DNA from: Myrica gale
Taxonomy: Eukaryota > Streptophyta > Magnoliopsida > Fagales > Myricaceae
Direction: 5' to 3'
DNA length: 64,000 nucleotides
Assembly (NCBI GenBank): GCA_963930655.1
Contig: OZ005619.1
Location: 19,243,752-19,307,751, forward strand
Shown: positions 32,914 through 43,836 of the stretch, in pieces
Numbering within the stretch: the first letter of the stretch is position 1
Layout: each line of letters opens with the position of its first letter
Made by a program: the position numbers and the translations under genes
Notes under the pieces: generated by a model
Told to the model about the DNA's origin: nothing
Databases searched by the model: none
Seen by the model: the letters and a program-made list of their open reading frames with translations, nothing else

Positions 32914-34172
32914 TTCAAGTCTTTATTTATAAAAAATACAAAATATAATAAAAAAAAATATTCATATATTTAAAGTTGAATATACGAGATTTTGACCATA
33001 TATCTTGATAATAATATCCTATCAAATTTTATATAAATTAATTATAATATTACTCCTGACAGTATAAGTCGTCCATCAAAAACTACTGGATCCGCGGCTC
33101 TCTCTTCTACTTCTTTGTTATTCCCACGCAACCAGATACAGTAAGAGATGTGGATAGCATGACAAAAGACAACGTAGTAGCAAGCAGCAACTGTTATAAT
33201 TCTAGATGAATTTTGGAAAAACGCCTGTTATAATTCTAGATGACAAGAGCGAAGTTTCCATGATCCTTCCTCCTGCCTGCAGAGGATGATGAAAGTTGTG
33301 CGTTTATTAAACTGAAAAAATAAATATATCCTTTTGGGTTTTGTTTTTATTTGTCCTATCTCTTCTATGGCGTCATGCCTGACATGGGTCCCGAAGCGGG
33401 ACATTTCTTTCTGCCGCATTTCGGTGCAAAGCAGGGCTGGTCATATATCAAGGCCTAATATTATCAGACAAAACTCACCAAACCTGGATTTTAATAATCC
33501 TGAAAAGGTTACTTTAATTGCGCGCAAACTAAGGGATTACCAATTTAGATGATGTCTTCTGAGATCAAAAGCTAGAACATGCCAAATTTGCAAACCTGTC
33601 CATTAGTCTACCACTAAGGCAAAGCCTAGAGCCATTGTATTAGCATATTATTGTTCAAACTTTAATCCAACAGACCAAGGGACCAATATATCATGCTAAG
33701 GTTACTAGACTTCTATAAAGTCCGCATGAGTTTAAATCCCGGCATGAATTTGATGTTTAGTAATTAAAACTTTAAAAAATGTTTGCTTGTTACGTGATTT
33801 TTATTAAAGTTTATTAAAAAATAAGGATGGAAAAGATTGAAGATTTGATAGAATTTTTTTAATAAAAAATACTGAAATTTGTTGAAAAATAAGGAGTGAA
33901 TATTTAATATAACTTTTTTAATGAACAAGTATCGAAATTAGTTTTAAAAAAAAGTGTTAAAATTTATATGAAAATTGGAGACTGGTAAAATTTTGACTTT
34001 TTGAAAATTTTTCTAACCAAACATGGCATCAAAGGTGAACGAAATTAGAGGGTAAAGTGGGCCCAAAAATTTCTTAGAAGCCAAGAACTGTTGTTTGCAA
34101 ACTCTAACCTGTTAGATTAGAGGAATCGTCAGCTTGCAAATTACACACAAAAGCGACTGAGAGAAGGAAAGT
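32914..34172. other. AT-rich intergenic
   Basis: No gene recognised. About 33800-33980 holds three imperfect copies of a ~60-bp segment (AAAATAAGGATGGAAAAG / AAAATAAGGAGTGAATAT type). Confidence 0.4.
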
Positions 34173-34190
34173 GGGGGGGGGGGGGGGGGG
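34173..34190 (+). repeat. Poly-G tract (18)
   Basis: Eighteen consecutive G. A similar run of 19 is at 36334-36352, and shorter ones at 6706-6717 and 60332-60343. Confidence 0.95.
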
Positions 34191-34721
34191 CTTCCAACTT
34201 GAGGCATCTTTGTAGGGAGTCTTCAAAAGTATTTAATTCTGAATTGTTGAAACCACAAACAGTCGTCACTCACTACGAGATTTCACCTGCTGCCTCGTAA
34301 AAAAAATGCAGCCAACATCGCTTCTTATAAAACCAGAACAGCCAACTCCACCACCCAAGTCAACCACGATTAGAACCACAGCCACCAGCATTGCTGACTA
34401 GGTCTGTACTCTGTACCACACATCCATCACCTCTTCCAGTGTAGACACTGGATACGGATTGAAACGAACCATACGTGCTTCTTTTTCTTTTAATGAACAA
34501 CAAAGGACCATTTGCAGTGAGTTAACCAGAGTGTCCAAGCGGAAATGGCCATAATATACACGAAGTTCCCCCCGGAATTCCCTCATACCAGACTTCAAAC
34601 TTGCAAAATAAATTTTTTTATGAACACAATTAGTAGTTTCTTCAGATTTCTTCTCTGATTCTCCAGATGTTTGTTGACATGCAAGATCCACTTAAACATG
34701 CTGATAATTTGATGTCCCATC

Positions 34722-37700
34722 CTAATGTCGCATTCGACGCCTTCGGTGAGATCTCTTATGGGCACGAGTATGAGTCCCAGGTGGCGTGCTAGAGGTACTA
34801 GGGAGATGAATATCCTCCCTTGTAGCCAGATTACCAAAGACACAATCAAAAGGGTCTGCCAGGACATCAACGGCATGGTTCCTCTATAACAATTGAGTAA
34901 CCCAGATAATAAAGAAAGTCATATTAGTGGACATTGGAGAGATATAAGGACTTGTTCTACATGCCACGAATGAAAAAAATTGAGTGATTCCCTTTCTATT
35001 CAAAGTTATCATGCCTCCTTAGTAAACTGAATTGTCAAACTATTCGTAAGCATCAGCTAATAGCCTTGACTGAAAGTCTCTTATAGCTAAGTCAACATGA
35101 GGTTACCATTAACGAACAATTGAATCCAGTATATATCTATCTCGAAAAAAGTAAAAAAAAAAGTACTAAAGATAACATCAAAGGAGTCATCTATAAACGT
35201 GATGGCAACGTTCAGTCATTGAGAAGAAAGGATGTCTCACGAGTAGTACAGAAGAAGAAAGAGGTCAGAACAGTTTCTGTAAGGTCTGAGGCCACAAATT
35301 GCATATTAATGACCACTGACTTCCATATGCACTTTCCTAGTTCTATTTTATTTTAATTTTCAATCTATTTTCTTTTGTTTTTTTACAAACAGGACAATTT
35401 CTTTCAAATGAGCTCTTGACAACCCAATACCAAAGTTAGCACAATGTCTTGTAATGTTCATGACTTGATGTAGATCATCCATCAAAATGGATATTTGCAG
35501 GGTCATCTGAAACATGTCGTTAGCCGTAGCAGAGAAATTCAACACTTCGAATGCCATATAATATTCGTGGATATGTATGCTACACGCAAAGAGCATGTTG
35601 TGAAAATCAATGGCCAAAAAAGATCCCTGTACACGAACTCAAATAGACAATAAATTTCATCTTCCCCAAAGCACGTGCCGGAAGTTTAGTTGTACCATAA
35701 CTACAACTACTTTTCTTTTGCATGTCAATCATTAATTTCGAAGAAAAATTCCATCAGAAGTTTTATGACAATTCTCTGCAAATAAAAAAGATTAGCTAAG
35801 TGTACTTACAGGAACTTGTTTGAATTTGGTCGGGGAATATTTGTCATAGTCAGCATGGTAGTCACTGGGGGGGATCACTTTTTGAGTAGCTGGGAGAGTC
35901 GCTCTCATGCGTATTTCGACCATGAACACCGTCACTATAGAAACTACGATAACGCCACTTTAATTTTGAGCGATCTGGTGTTGTATCGTCAAAAACTTCT
36001 TCAGAATAGAAATGCTTAGAGAGAAGCCGCATTCTCCAGGGATCATCCCGATAATTCTTCAATATTCTGTCATTTAAAATATACCTTGTAAGTTATATTT
36101 CCAATGCACGCTTAGGTTCACTGATATCTACATGCAAAGGTGATGCAAACAGCCGATGTGAAGAATGTGTATGTGGAAATAGTCGCAACAAACTATATTC
36201 AGGATTTCTAGAATTGTATAAATACAAGAAAATTGTGGAAAAAGTTTGATATTCAATATAATCCATTTTTGTGACGGTAGAATCTAAGAGAGAGGGTTCA
36301 AGAATTGGGAAAAGGCTTCTTCTTTATTGGGTTGGGGGGGGGGGGGGGGGGGCTTCAAGGTTTTGTAAAGGTCTTCTTAAATTCCTACTGATCATTGGAG
36401 AAAATGACTCTAAAAAAATTAAGATCCCCCTCACATAGGAAACTACCATCTGATACCGTTGAATTTCAAACTGCTGGAAAGAAAGAGCAGAGAAGCTGGA
36501 TAATTGAAATGGACTCAACAGGTCAAAACACAAACAAATCACTTGGACACTCACAAATCACCTCAGCAATTGCTTTAGTGCCAGCCCATCATCTAACTTA
36601 CAGCTTCGATGCCTCCCCCAGTTAACTCGACCATCTGAAAATATGTACTATTTTATTTTTACATGTAAGACTTGAACCTAGTACCAAAACTATCCCTACC
36701 CCAAGTGTTTTCCAGCTGAGCTAAGGCCCACTGAGCTATTTGAAACCATTCACTCACCAAATTTCCCACCATCTCATTCAGCCCTGTCAAAATCCATTAA
36801 GGGGTTAGTTTTAATCAAAGAATTGGCTATGCTTGATATTCATAGATATGATGACAAATATAATAACCTTCCAAAACTAAACACGTGCATATTTTTAAAT
36901 CAAAGAACTAAAATGAAGAACTATACATCCAAGTTTCGAACAGTAAGCCTGGTCTATTGTGCAAACCGGAAAAAAATTAAACTAATAGCAAACAATATGT
37001 GGAGACCTACATATTTGCTAACTCAAGCTGCATCCGATGTCCATCTAGTGCAAGAACTCGCTCAACACATCTATCAAGGTACCTACCAAACTGCCACAAC
37101 CCAACAAACGCAGCAGCTCCTGCAAAAAGGACAGATTTAAGGAACTAGAGAGAGACAGAGTGATACAGATATAGAGATAGATAGATAGAGAGAGAGGGGG
37201 GGGGTTGATCCTACCTCCTGAAAGGCTGATTCGAGAAAGCATAGCCAGTCTCTGAGTTGCTGCCAGAAAGAGACTGACAATAGTAAGCAAAATATAAGAT
37301 AAAGATCACGCACCACAGTAACAACGACATCAATATGCAGGAAATCACACATTTCTAACCACATTTAGGAAGAGCAATGAACATATCCTCTAAATCAAGC
37401 ATCTTAAAAGCAAAATACTATTCATTTTGACCATTTATTAAGGAATTCCAACACATGCAGGAACAACCAACTTGCTGAACTCAAGGAGTGCTATGAACAA
37501 GAGTGGAATCAACAAACCGTTGATCTTAAAAGTTCCAGAGAATGCTTTAGCATTACATTGATTTAAACGTTTGACTCTTTGTTCCTAACAGATATCAAGT
37601 TGGCTCAACAGAAAAAACCATTTCCTTTCCTTAGTAGGGCAGGCTAGATGAATCCATTAGCATTAGTGTATATTGATTGTGACCATGGTATAATGGAATA

Positions 37701-40700
37701 AGCATAAAAAACACATCATAGAATATGTTTATGCTAACATGCAGGATGAACATATTCCTAATAAGTTTTTTGTTTAGATCCTTAACATTACTGGTTTACA
37801 TAGAGACAATGAGACCGCAAGAGTATAAAGCTATCTTAAAGCTCATGTATCTTTTGCCCAACCCATTATCAAGTTCCTTGATAAGACCAGCTTGTTTGGT
37901 TGCTCAAAATGGAAACTATATTGACGTGATAACCGTAAGGGAACAAGATGAAAGAGCGCAGACATTGTCATATTTCTCGGGAAATTAAGTCGCCGCAAGA
38001 TTAAGTAGAAATGACAGGTAGAAAAATTAGCTTCTCCATGATCTACAGTATTCAAATTGTCGCCATCTTCATGCATCCAGAATCTGTCTTCTCAGAAGAT
38101 GAAGGTTAACGAGAAGTTTCATGTCATAGACTCATACCAACAACTCTTAACAGTCGTAGTTATTTTGTTATAACGATTAGTTGGACTGTTAGAACGAATA
38201 TGTTATTCTGTTGTATTTAGACTCTGGCTATATAAACAGAGTTACTGTAACTTCATTCTTTTAATGAAAATATCCTCTTCTATTTCGTTTTCTCTCAACT
38301 CATTTACATTTAACATGGTATCAAAGGTATCTTGATACATGACTTATGCTTCTCCTCCGACACCTCCTCCCCTTCCTCCTAGAACCTTTGTTTCTTCTCC
38401 GTCAACTATGACTGAATCAAATCCCTATTTCCTCGGTACCGGAGATAATCCAGGCATTGTGCTCGTCTCGCAGCCTTTATATGGAGACAATTACCCTACC
38501 TGGTCCTAATCCATGCTCATGGCGTTGAATGCCAAGAATAAAGTTGGATTCTTCATTGGTGCCATTGCTAAACCTAGCACATCTGATCCTAATTTTGCAG
38601 TCTGGACAAGGTGCAACGATATGGTGATTTTGTGGATTCTCAATTCTATCTCCAAAGAGCTTGCTTTGAGTATCATCTATATTGAGTCTACGAAAGATAT
38701 CTGGTCTGATCTTAAAGACAAATTCTCTCAAGGCAATAGACCTCGGGGTGTTTCAACTTCAGAAGACTATTTCTACTCTCTCTCAAGAACAACTATCGGT
38801 TAGTAGTTATTTTACAAAACTAAAAGGACTCTGGGATGAATTGCTTAATTATCGTCCCTTTTCCTTCATGTCCTTGCTGTACTTGTGGTACAAGAATCTG
38901 ATTGAATTTCACCATCAGGAGTATGTCATGAAATTTTTTATGGGCTTGAATGACTTATATTCAAGTATTCGCAGTCAGATTTTGCTTAGTGATCCTCTTC
39001 CCCGATCAACAAAGTGTTTTCTTTAATCATTCAAGAGGAAAAACAAAGAGAGATTAATCTTCATCTTTCTTCTCCCTCTGACACTACTGCATTTTTTACT
39101 CGAGCTGGTGATACTCGATTTGGAGGAAAAGGCTATTATACTCAGCATCCTAAGAAGGAAAGGCCGATTTGTAGTCATTGTGATATTCAAGGCCACACTG
39201 CCGATAAGTGTTACAAGATTCATGGCTTTCCTCCTGGATACAAGACCTCTCGATCCATATTGCTCATAATTCTGCTGGTTCTTCATTTCATTCTCCAACC
39301 TATTCAACATATCAAGTTGCATCTGCTAGTGATTCTGCAACATCTGAATTCTCATCCCTTCATGTCACTCCAGACCAATACAACAAGCTCCTTGCTCTCA
39401 TACAACATGCTCCTCCATCTCCAGCACAGTCCTCTGTCAATGAAAACTCTCCTCATAATAGTCTCTCTCTTATGACAGGTAGTTCTTTTTTGTTTTTCGT
39501 CTGTTACATCTCCCTCTCTAGCATGGACTCTTGACACTGGAGCCACCGATCATATGGTGTACTCTCAGTCTTTTCTAACTCATGCTATCTCTGTTGTTTC
39601 TCATTCTGTCAAACTACCAAACGACCATTCTGCTACCGTCACTCACATTGGTCACGTTCAACTTTCGCCCGAGTTAATACTCACCAATGTTCTTTGTGTT
39701 CCTAGTTTTAGTTTCAATTTACTCTCAGTCAGTCAACTAACCCGTGACCTTGGCTGTTGTGTTTCCTTTTATGTTGGTTTCTGCTATATACAGGACCCTT
39801 GCAGCAAGAGGAGGATTGGATTAGCTGAACAAAAAGGTGGATTATATCACATAACACCTTTTGAAAATTGTATTGTTGTTGTACCTAAACTTTGTTCTAG
39901 TTCTGTTTCTCAATGTTGTAATGTTTCTTCTCAAACTCTATGGCATTACTGACTTGGTCATGTGCCACTTTCCATGTTGCAACTTTTACAGAGCAATAAT
40001 CCTTCTATTACATTTTCAGCTTCATCACCTTGTGAGATATGTCCTTTAGCTAAACATAAGAAATTGCAATTTTCTTTAAGTCAGCATGTCTCTCATCATC
40101 CTTTTGATCTTGTGCATTGTGATATTTGGGGGCAAATGGTCGTTCCCACTGTTAATGGTTCTTGATATTTTTTTACTATAGTTGATGACTTCAGCCGTTC
40201 AACTTGGCTTTATCTCATGTCTTCCAAATCTCAAACTTCACAGATTCTTCAAGATTTTTATGACTCAATTTCACTCTCAAATAAAATGTGTTAGAACTGA
40301 TAATGGGGCTGAATTTCAGCTTCTCACTTATTTCTTTCTTTCTCATGGCATTATCCATAAAAAATCTTGTGTTGAGACCCCTCAACAAAATGACATTGTT
40401 GAGCGTAAGCATCAGCATATCTTAAATGTTGCTAGAGCGCTCAAATTCCAATCTCATCTTCCTCTACAATTTTGGGGGCATTGTGTTCTTACTGCGGTTT
40501 ATTTAATAAACCGTACTCATACTCCTCTTTTACACAACAAATCTCCTCATGAAGTCTTCTTTTCTACCCCTCCTACATACCATCATCTTCGTGTCTTTGG
40601 ATGTTTATGTTTTGCATCTACATTACGTAGACATCGCAATAAGTTTGATCCTCGTGCCTCCAAATGTGTCATGATAGGTTATCCCTATGCGACTAAAGGC

Positions 40701-43279
40701 TATAAGCTTTATGACCTTACTACTCATAACGTTTTTGTATCCCGAAATGTTACCTTTTTCGAGGATATATTTCCTTTCCAGCATCTTACTTCTCCTGATA
40801 CTTCTTTCGTTGTTCCTAATTCTCTCTCTGATATTCCTATGCCTCCTGCTGCTCCACCTCTCGAGTCTCCTACTCTTTCTGATGCCACCTCTTGTCCAGC
40901 CTCTTCTTCTCCTAGTTTGGCTATTTCTTCTGATATTTCAGTAGTAATTCCTCGACGTTCAACCAGAACTAGAACTGCTCCTTCATATCTGCAACAATAT
41001 TATTGTCATCAAGCTCAATCCACATTTGTTCCTCTTGTTGTGCAAGGTTCCATGGCAGATCACCCTCATGATCTCTCCCAATATCTTGGTATTTCCCTTC
41101 TCTCTTCTTCTCATCTCCATTTTACCTCTGCTATTACCACTAATGTTGAGCCTAAAACCTTTACTCAAGCTGTGAAGTGTGCTGAATGGCGTGAGGCCAT
41201 GGACAACGAGATTAAAGCTCTCCAGGATAATCATACGTGGCTGATTACATCCTTACCTCTTGGAAAACAACCTATTGGTTGTAAGTGGAATTTTAAAATT
41301 AAATATAAGTCAGATGGGTCCATTGAACGGTACAAGGTCAAGCTTGTTGCCAAAGGGTATACTCAAAGAGAAGACTTTGACTATTTTGACACATTTTCTC
41401 TGGTAGCTAAGATTTCTACTGTTCGTGTTCTTATTGCCATAGCTGCTGTTCAAAATTGACATTTACATTAATTAGATGTAAACAACGCCTTCCTCCATGA
41501 TGACCTTGATGAAGACATTTATATGACTATTCCACCCGGGTTCCAAGTTCAAGGTGATAATCTGGTCTACAAACTTACTAAATCTCTTTATGGTCTTAAA
41601 CAGGCCTCTCGGCAATGGTTTAGTAAGTTTTCTCAGTTCTTGCTTGCTAATGGATTTTTCAGTCCAAGGCAGATTATTCTCTCTTTACCCACAAGCGTGG
41701 CTCTTCTTTTCTCGCTTTGTTGGTTTATGTTGACGATATAATTCTTGCTAGCAATGATCTTCCAAGTGTTTCTGATTTTAAGAAGGTGATTGATGCTCGG
41801 TTTCGTATTAAGGACTTAGGCACTCTCAAGTTCTTTCTTGGCTTGGAAATGGCTCGATCCTCTAAAGGCATCTCTTTATGTCAACGCAAATTTTCCTTGG
41901 ACCTTCTTAGTGACTCTGTTTATACTGGTTCTCGTCTTGGTAAGACTCCTATTGAGCAGCACCATCACTTGAACTCTACTGATGGCTTTTTACTTGCTGA
42001 TCCTACGGTTTATCGCAGATTAATTGGCAAGCTTTTGTATTTGACACTTACTCGACCTGATTTATCATACTTCGTTCAGTCAATATATGGATAAGCCACG
42101 GGAACCTCATATAAAGGCTGCATATCGTGTTCTTCGTTACTTAAAGACTTCGGTTGGTCAAGGGATTTTCTTTTCTGCCACGTCTCCTTTGCATCTTAAA
42201 GCCTTCTCTGATGCTGACTGGGAAGCTTGTGCTGACTCCCGAAGGTCTATCACTGGCTATGCTGTTTTTGTTAGTGATTCCTTAGTGTCACGGAAATCTA
42301 AGAAGCAACCAACAGTTTCACGGTCTTCAGCTGAGGCTGAATATCGTGCTATGGCCGCTGTGGTGCTGATGTGCAATGGCTTCTTTACTTATTTGCTGAT
42401 TTTAGAATTCCTCATTTGCAGCCGGCCCTCATTTACTATGATAATCAGTTCACTTTACATCTTGCCTCTAATCCGGTGTTTCATGAAAGGACTAAACACT
42501 TTGAAATAGACTGTCATTTCATACGTGACAAGCTCCCTGCTGATATTATTCAGACCTTCCATGTTTCCACTCGGCATCAAGTGGCTGATCTTCTCACCAA
42601 AGGTCTTGGTTCTGATCAGTTCTTTTATCTACTTGGCAAGATGGGCGTGCTCAACATTCACACTCCATCTTGAGGGGGCCTCTTAACAGTCGTAGTTATT
42701 TTGTTATAACGATTAGTTGGACTGTTAGAACGAATTTGTTATTTTGTTGTATTTAGACTCTGGCTATATAAATAGAGTTACTGTAACTTCATTCTTTTAA
42801 TGAAAATATCCTCTTCTATTTCGTTTTCTCTCAACTCATTTACATTTACAACAGTCCAGTGATGGCTTTTAACAGTTCCAAGACCTCGACAACTTAACAG
42901 TACAACTTCAGGAGGAGAAACTAATGATTCTATCACTAAAATCAAGTGAAAAGCCGTGAGAGTACTCAGCAGTCAGCTTGACCTTACGATTGGCTGCACA
43001 AAGTTTTAGAGGCTGAAGAAAAATAAATGTCCAGATAATTACATTTCGCGAATTTGTGGAAACTTCATCCATTATACCTTGTACACGAGTCTGAATTGCA
43101 ATTCAAGTACGCATTATCTCCAGCAAATGTAGGGCCTATCACGGCCGGAATCACATACCTGGAAACGTCAGAAAACCAGCAGCAAGAGAGCCAAAAGTAA
43201 AAAAATTAAGAGCCTCGGCCTTGCAAGCTCGGAAAATTTTTTCTTCTTCAGGCTTTAGTGACCCCTGGAAGACGGTCAT
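34722..43279 (-). CDS. Conserved plant protein of unknown function, frameshifted, with Copia in intron 1
   Basis: Five exons on the minus strand: 43279-43159, 37259-37215, 37119-37011, 36066-35810 and 34883-34722. All junctions are GT-AG and phases agree from exon 1 into exon 4. Exon 1 encodes [20 protein letters not shown] and a hydrophobic stretch. Exons 2-3 give [20 protein letters not shown] and [20 protein letters not shown]. Exon 4 holds [20 protein letters not shown] and [14 protein letters not shown]. Exon 5 has [13 protein letters not shown] and the basic end [13 protein letters not shown] recognise the family as conserved in plants but cannot name it; one or two membrane segments are likely. 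In exon 4 a run of seven C (plus-strand G7 at 35867-35873) puts the frame off by one: as written it stops after SDPPQ. With six it would run on to about 230 residues. This may be a sequence error or a real lesion. Confidence 0.7.
36334..36352 (+). repeat. Poly-G tract (19)
   Basis: Nineteen consecutive G inside intron 3 of the leftward gene. In the transcript this is a run of C. Confidence 0.95.
36661..36729 (-). repeat. tRNA-like sequence, probably SINE-derived
   Basis: On the minus strand: A-box-like TAGCTCAGCTGG at 36723-36712 and B-box-like GGTTCAAGTCT at 36678-36668, spaced as in a tRNA. The acceptor stem does not pair, so it is not a functional tRNA. It lies inside intron 3 of the leftward gene. 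Confidence 0.5.
37141..37206 (+). repeat. GA/GATA microsatellite
   Basis: Runs of AGAGAG, ATAGAGATAGATAGATAG and a G9 tract between exons 2 and 3 of the leftward gene. Confidence 0.8.
38145..38315 (+). repeat. 5' LTR of Copia element
   Basis: Begins TCTTAACAGTCGTAGTTATT and ends CATTTAACA. It includes a TATA-like CTATATAAACAG at about 38228-38239 and is near-identical to 42681-42850. It lacks the usual TG start. Confidence 0.88.
38316..38328 (+). promoter_or_regulatory. Primer-binding site (initiator Met tRNA)
   Basis: TGGTATCAAAGGT immediately follows the 5' LTR, as expected for a Copia element. Confidence 0.8.
38339..42673 (+). pseudogene. Copia gag-pol polyprotein, inactivated
   Basis: Domains appear in Copia order. 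Gag starts at 38339, with an in-frame TAA at 38507. A CCHC zinc knuckle lies at 39170-39211 ([14 protein letters not shown]). The protease active site is near 39524 (LDTGATDHM). The pre-integrase zinc region and integrase follow ([27 protein letters not shown]), then reverse transcriptase ([23 protein letters not shown] near 41720), and RNase H ([27 protein letters not shown]). The intact form is one long frame; here it is broken by stops at 39950, 40163, 41457 and 41469 and by several frameshifts, for example near 38800, 39010, 41700 and 42090. Most stops look like C-to-T or G-to-A changes of Arg, Gln or Trp codons. No functional product is expected. Confidence 0.92.
42671..42680 (+). promoter_or_regulatory. 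Polypurine tract
   Basis: TGAGGGGGCC lies directly before the 3' LTR. The usual plus-strand priming site, with the last two bases being C. Confidence 0.6.
42681..42850 (+). repeat. 3' LTR of Copia element
   Basis: Begins TCTTAACAGTCGTAGTTATT and matches the 5' LTR except for three substitutions. The end is within a few bases of 42850. Confidence 0.88.
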
Positions 43280-43836
43280 TTTAGAAGATAATCTGGTTTA
43301 CGAAAACAGACAAAACCTATGGAACTTATCCAGTCAGTATTCCATAAGTAATCACGCTGCCCCTGGGATGCTTTTTGATTAGGAGTTTGGAAACACAAAC
43401 AAATAGAAACAACAAAAGTACTTCCGATATGCAAGACAGAAGCAATCCCAACCAGCCAAAAACAACTAGCACTGGTGCTAATCAGGTCTTGTGGACTTTT
43501 CGTAGTGAAAATAAGAGAACATTGAAGAGGGAAAAATCTAATAGCTAAGATTTGGTGAGCCCTAGAGGGGAGCGAAATACCTGTTTGGACCTGAGAGCTC
43601 GTTCGAGATCGAACAAAATTTGTCCCATTGATCTTTCAGTTGGGTTTCGTCTACGCAGCTTTCAAAGCAAAACTCCGTTCTTTTGCTCAGATGGAAAAAA
43701 AATAAATGTCTTCTCGTCCCTGGTTTTGTTCTAGTTTTTTTTTTTTTTGCGCTTTTGTGAGCAGTTATGTTGCATGATTTTTTCTGTTAACGGTAAAATG
43801 CTAGACGCGTGTTTCGCTACGTCGTAGAACAACACT
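43280..43836. promoter_or_regulatory. Shared upstream region of two divergent genes
   Basis: The leftward unknown gene starts at 43279 and the rightward PPR gene at 43837, so this 557-bp interval must hold both leaders and promoters. No clear TATA box was identified. A T12 run lies at about 43737-43748. Confidence 0.5.

Larger units (their letters stand above)
38145..42850 (+). mobile_element. Copia LTR retrotransposon, nearly full length, defective
   Basis: 4.7-kb element with ~170-bp LTRs, a primer site, gag-pol coding sequence and a purine tract. It sits in intron 1 of the conserved gene, in opposite orientation. The LTRs differ at 3 of about 165 positions, so the insertion is fairly young. 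Flanks share ACAAC/CAACA, a likely 5-bp target duplication (38140-38144 and about 42848-42853), with some ambiguity about the exact ends. Confidence 0.93.

Noticed and set aside
33690..33760. Possible tRNA-derived SINE head (GAGTTTAAATCCCGGCATG)
   Set aside because: Only a B-box-like motif is visible. There is no clear A box, tail or target duplication.
34398..34691. 97-residue minus-strand frame near the end of the unknown gene
   Set aside because: It is in a different frame from exon 5 and lies mostly downstream of that gene's stop; no family resemblance.
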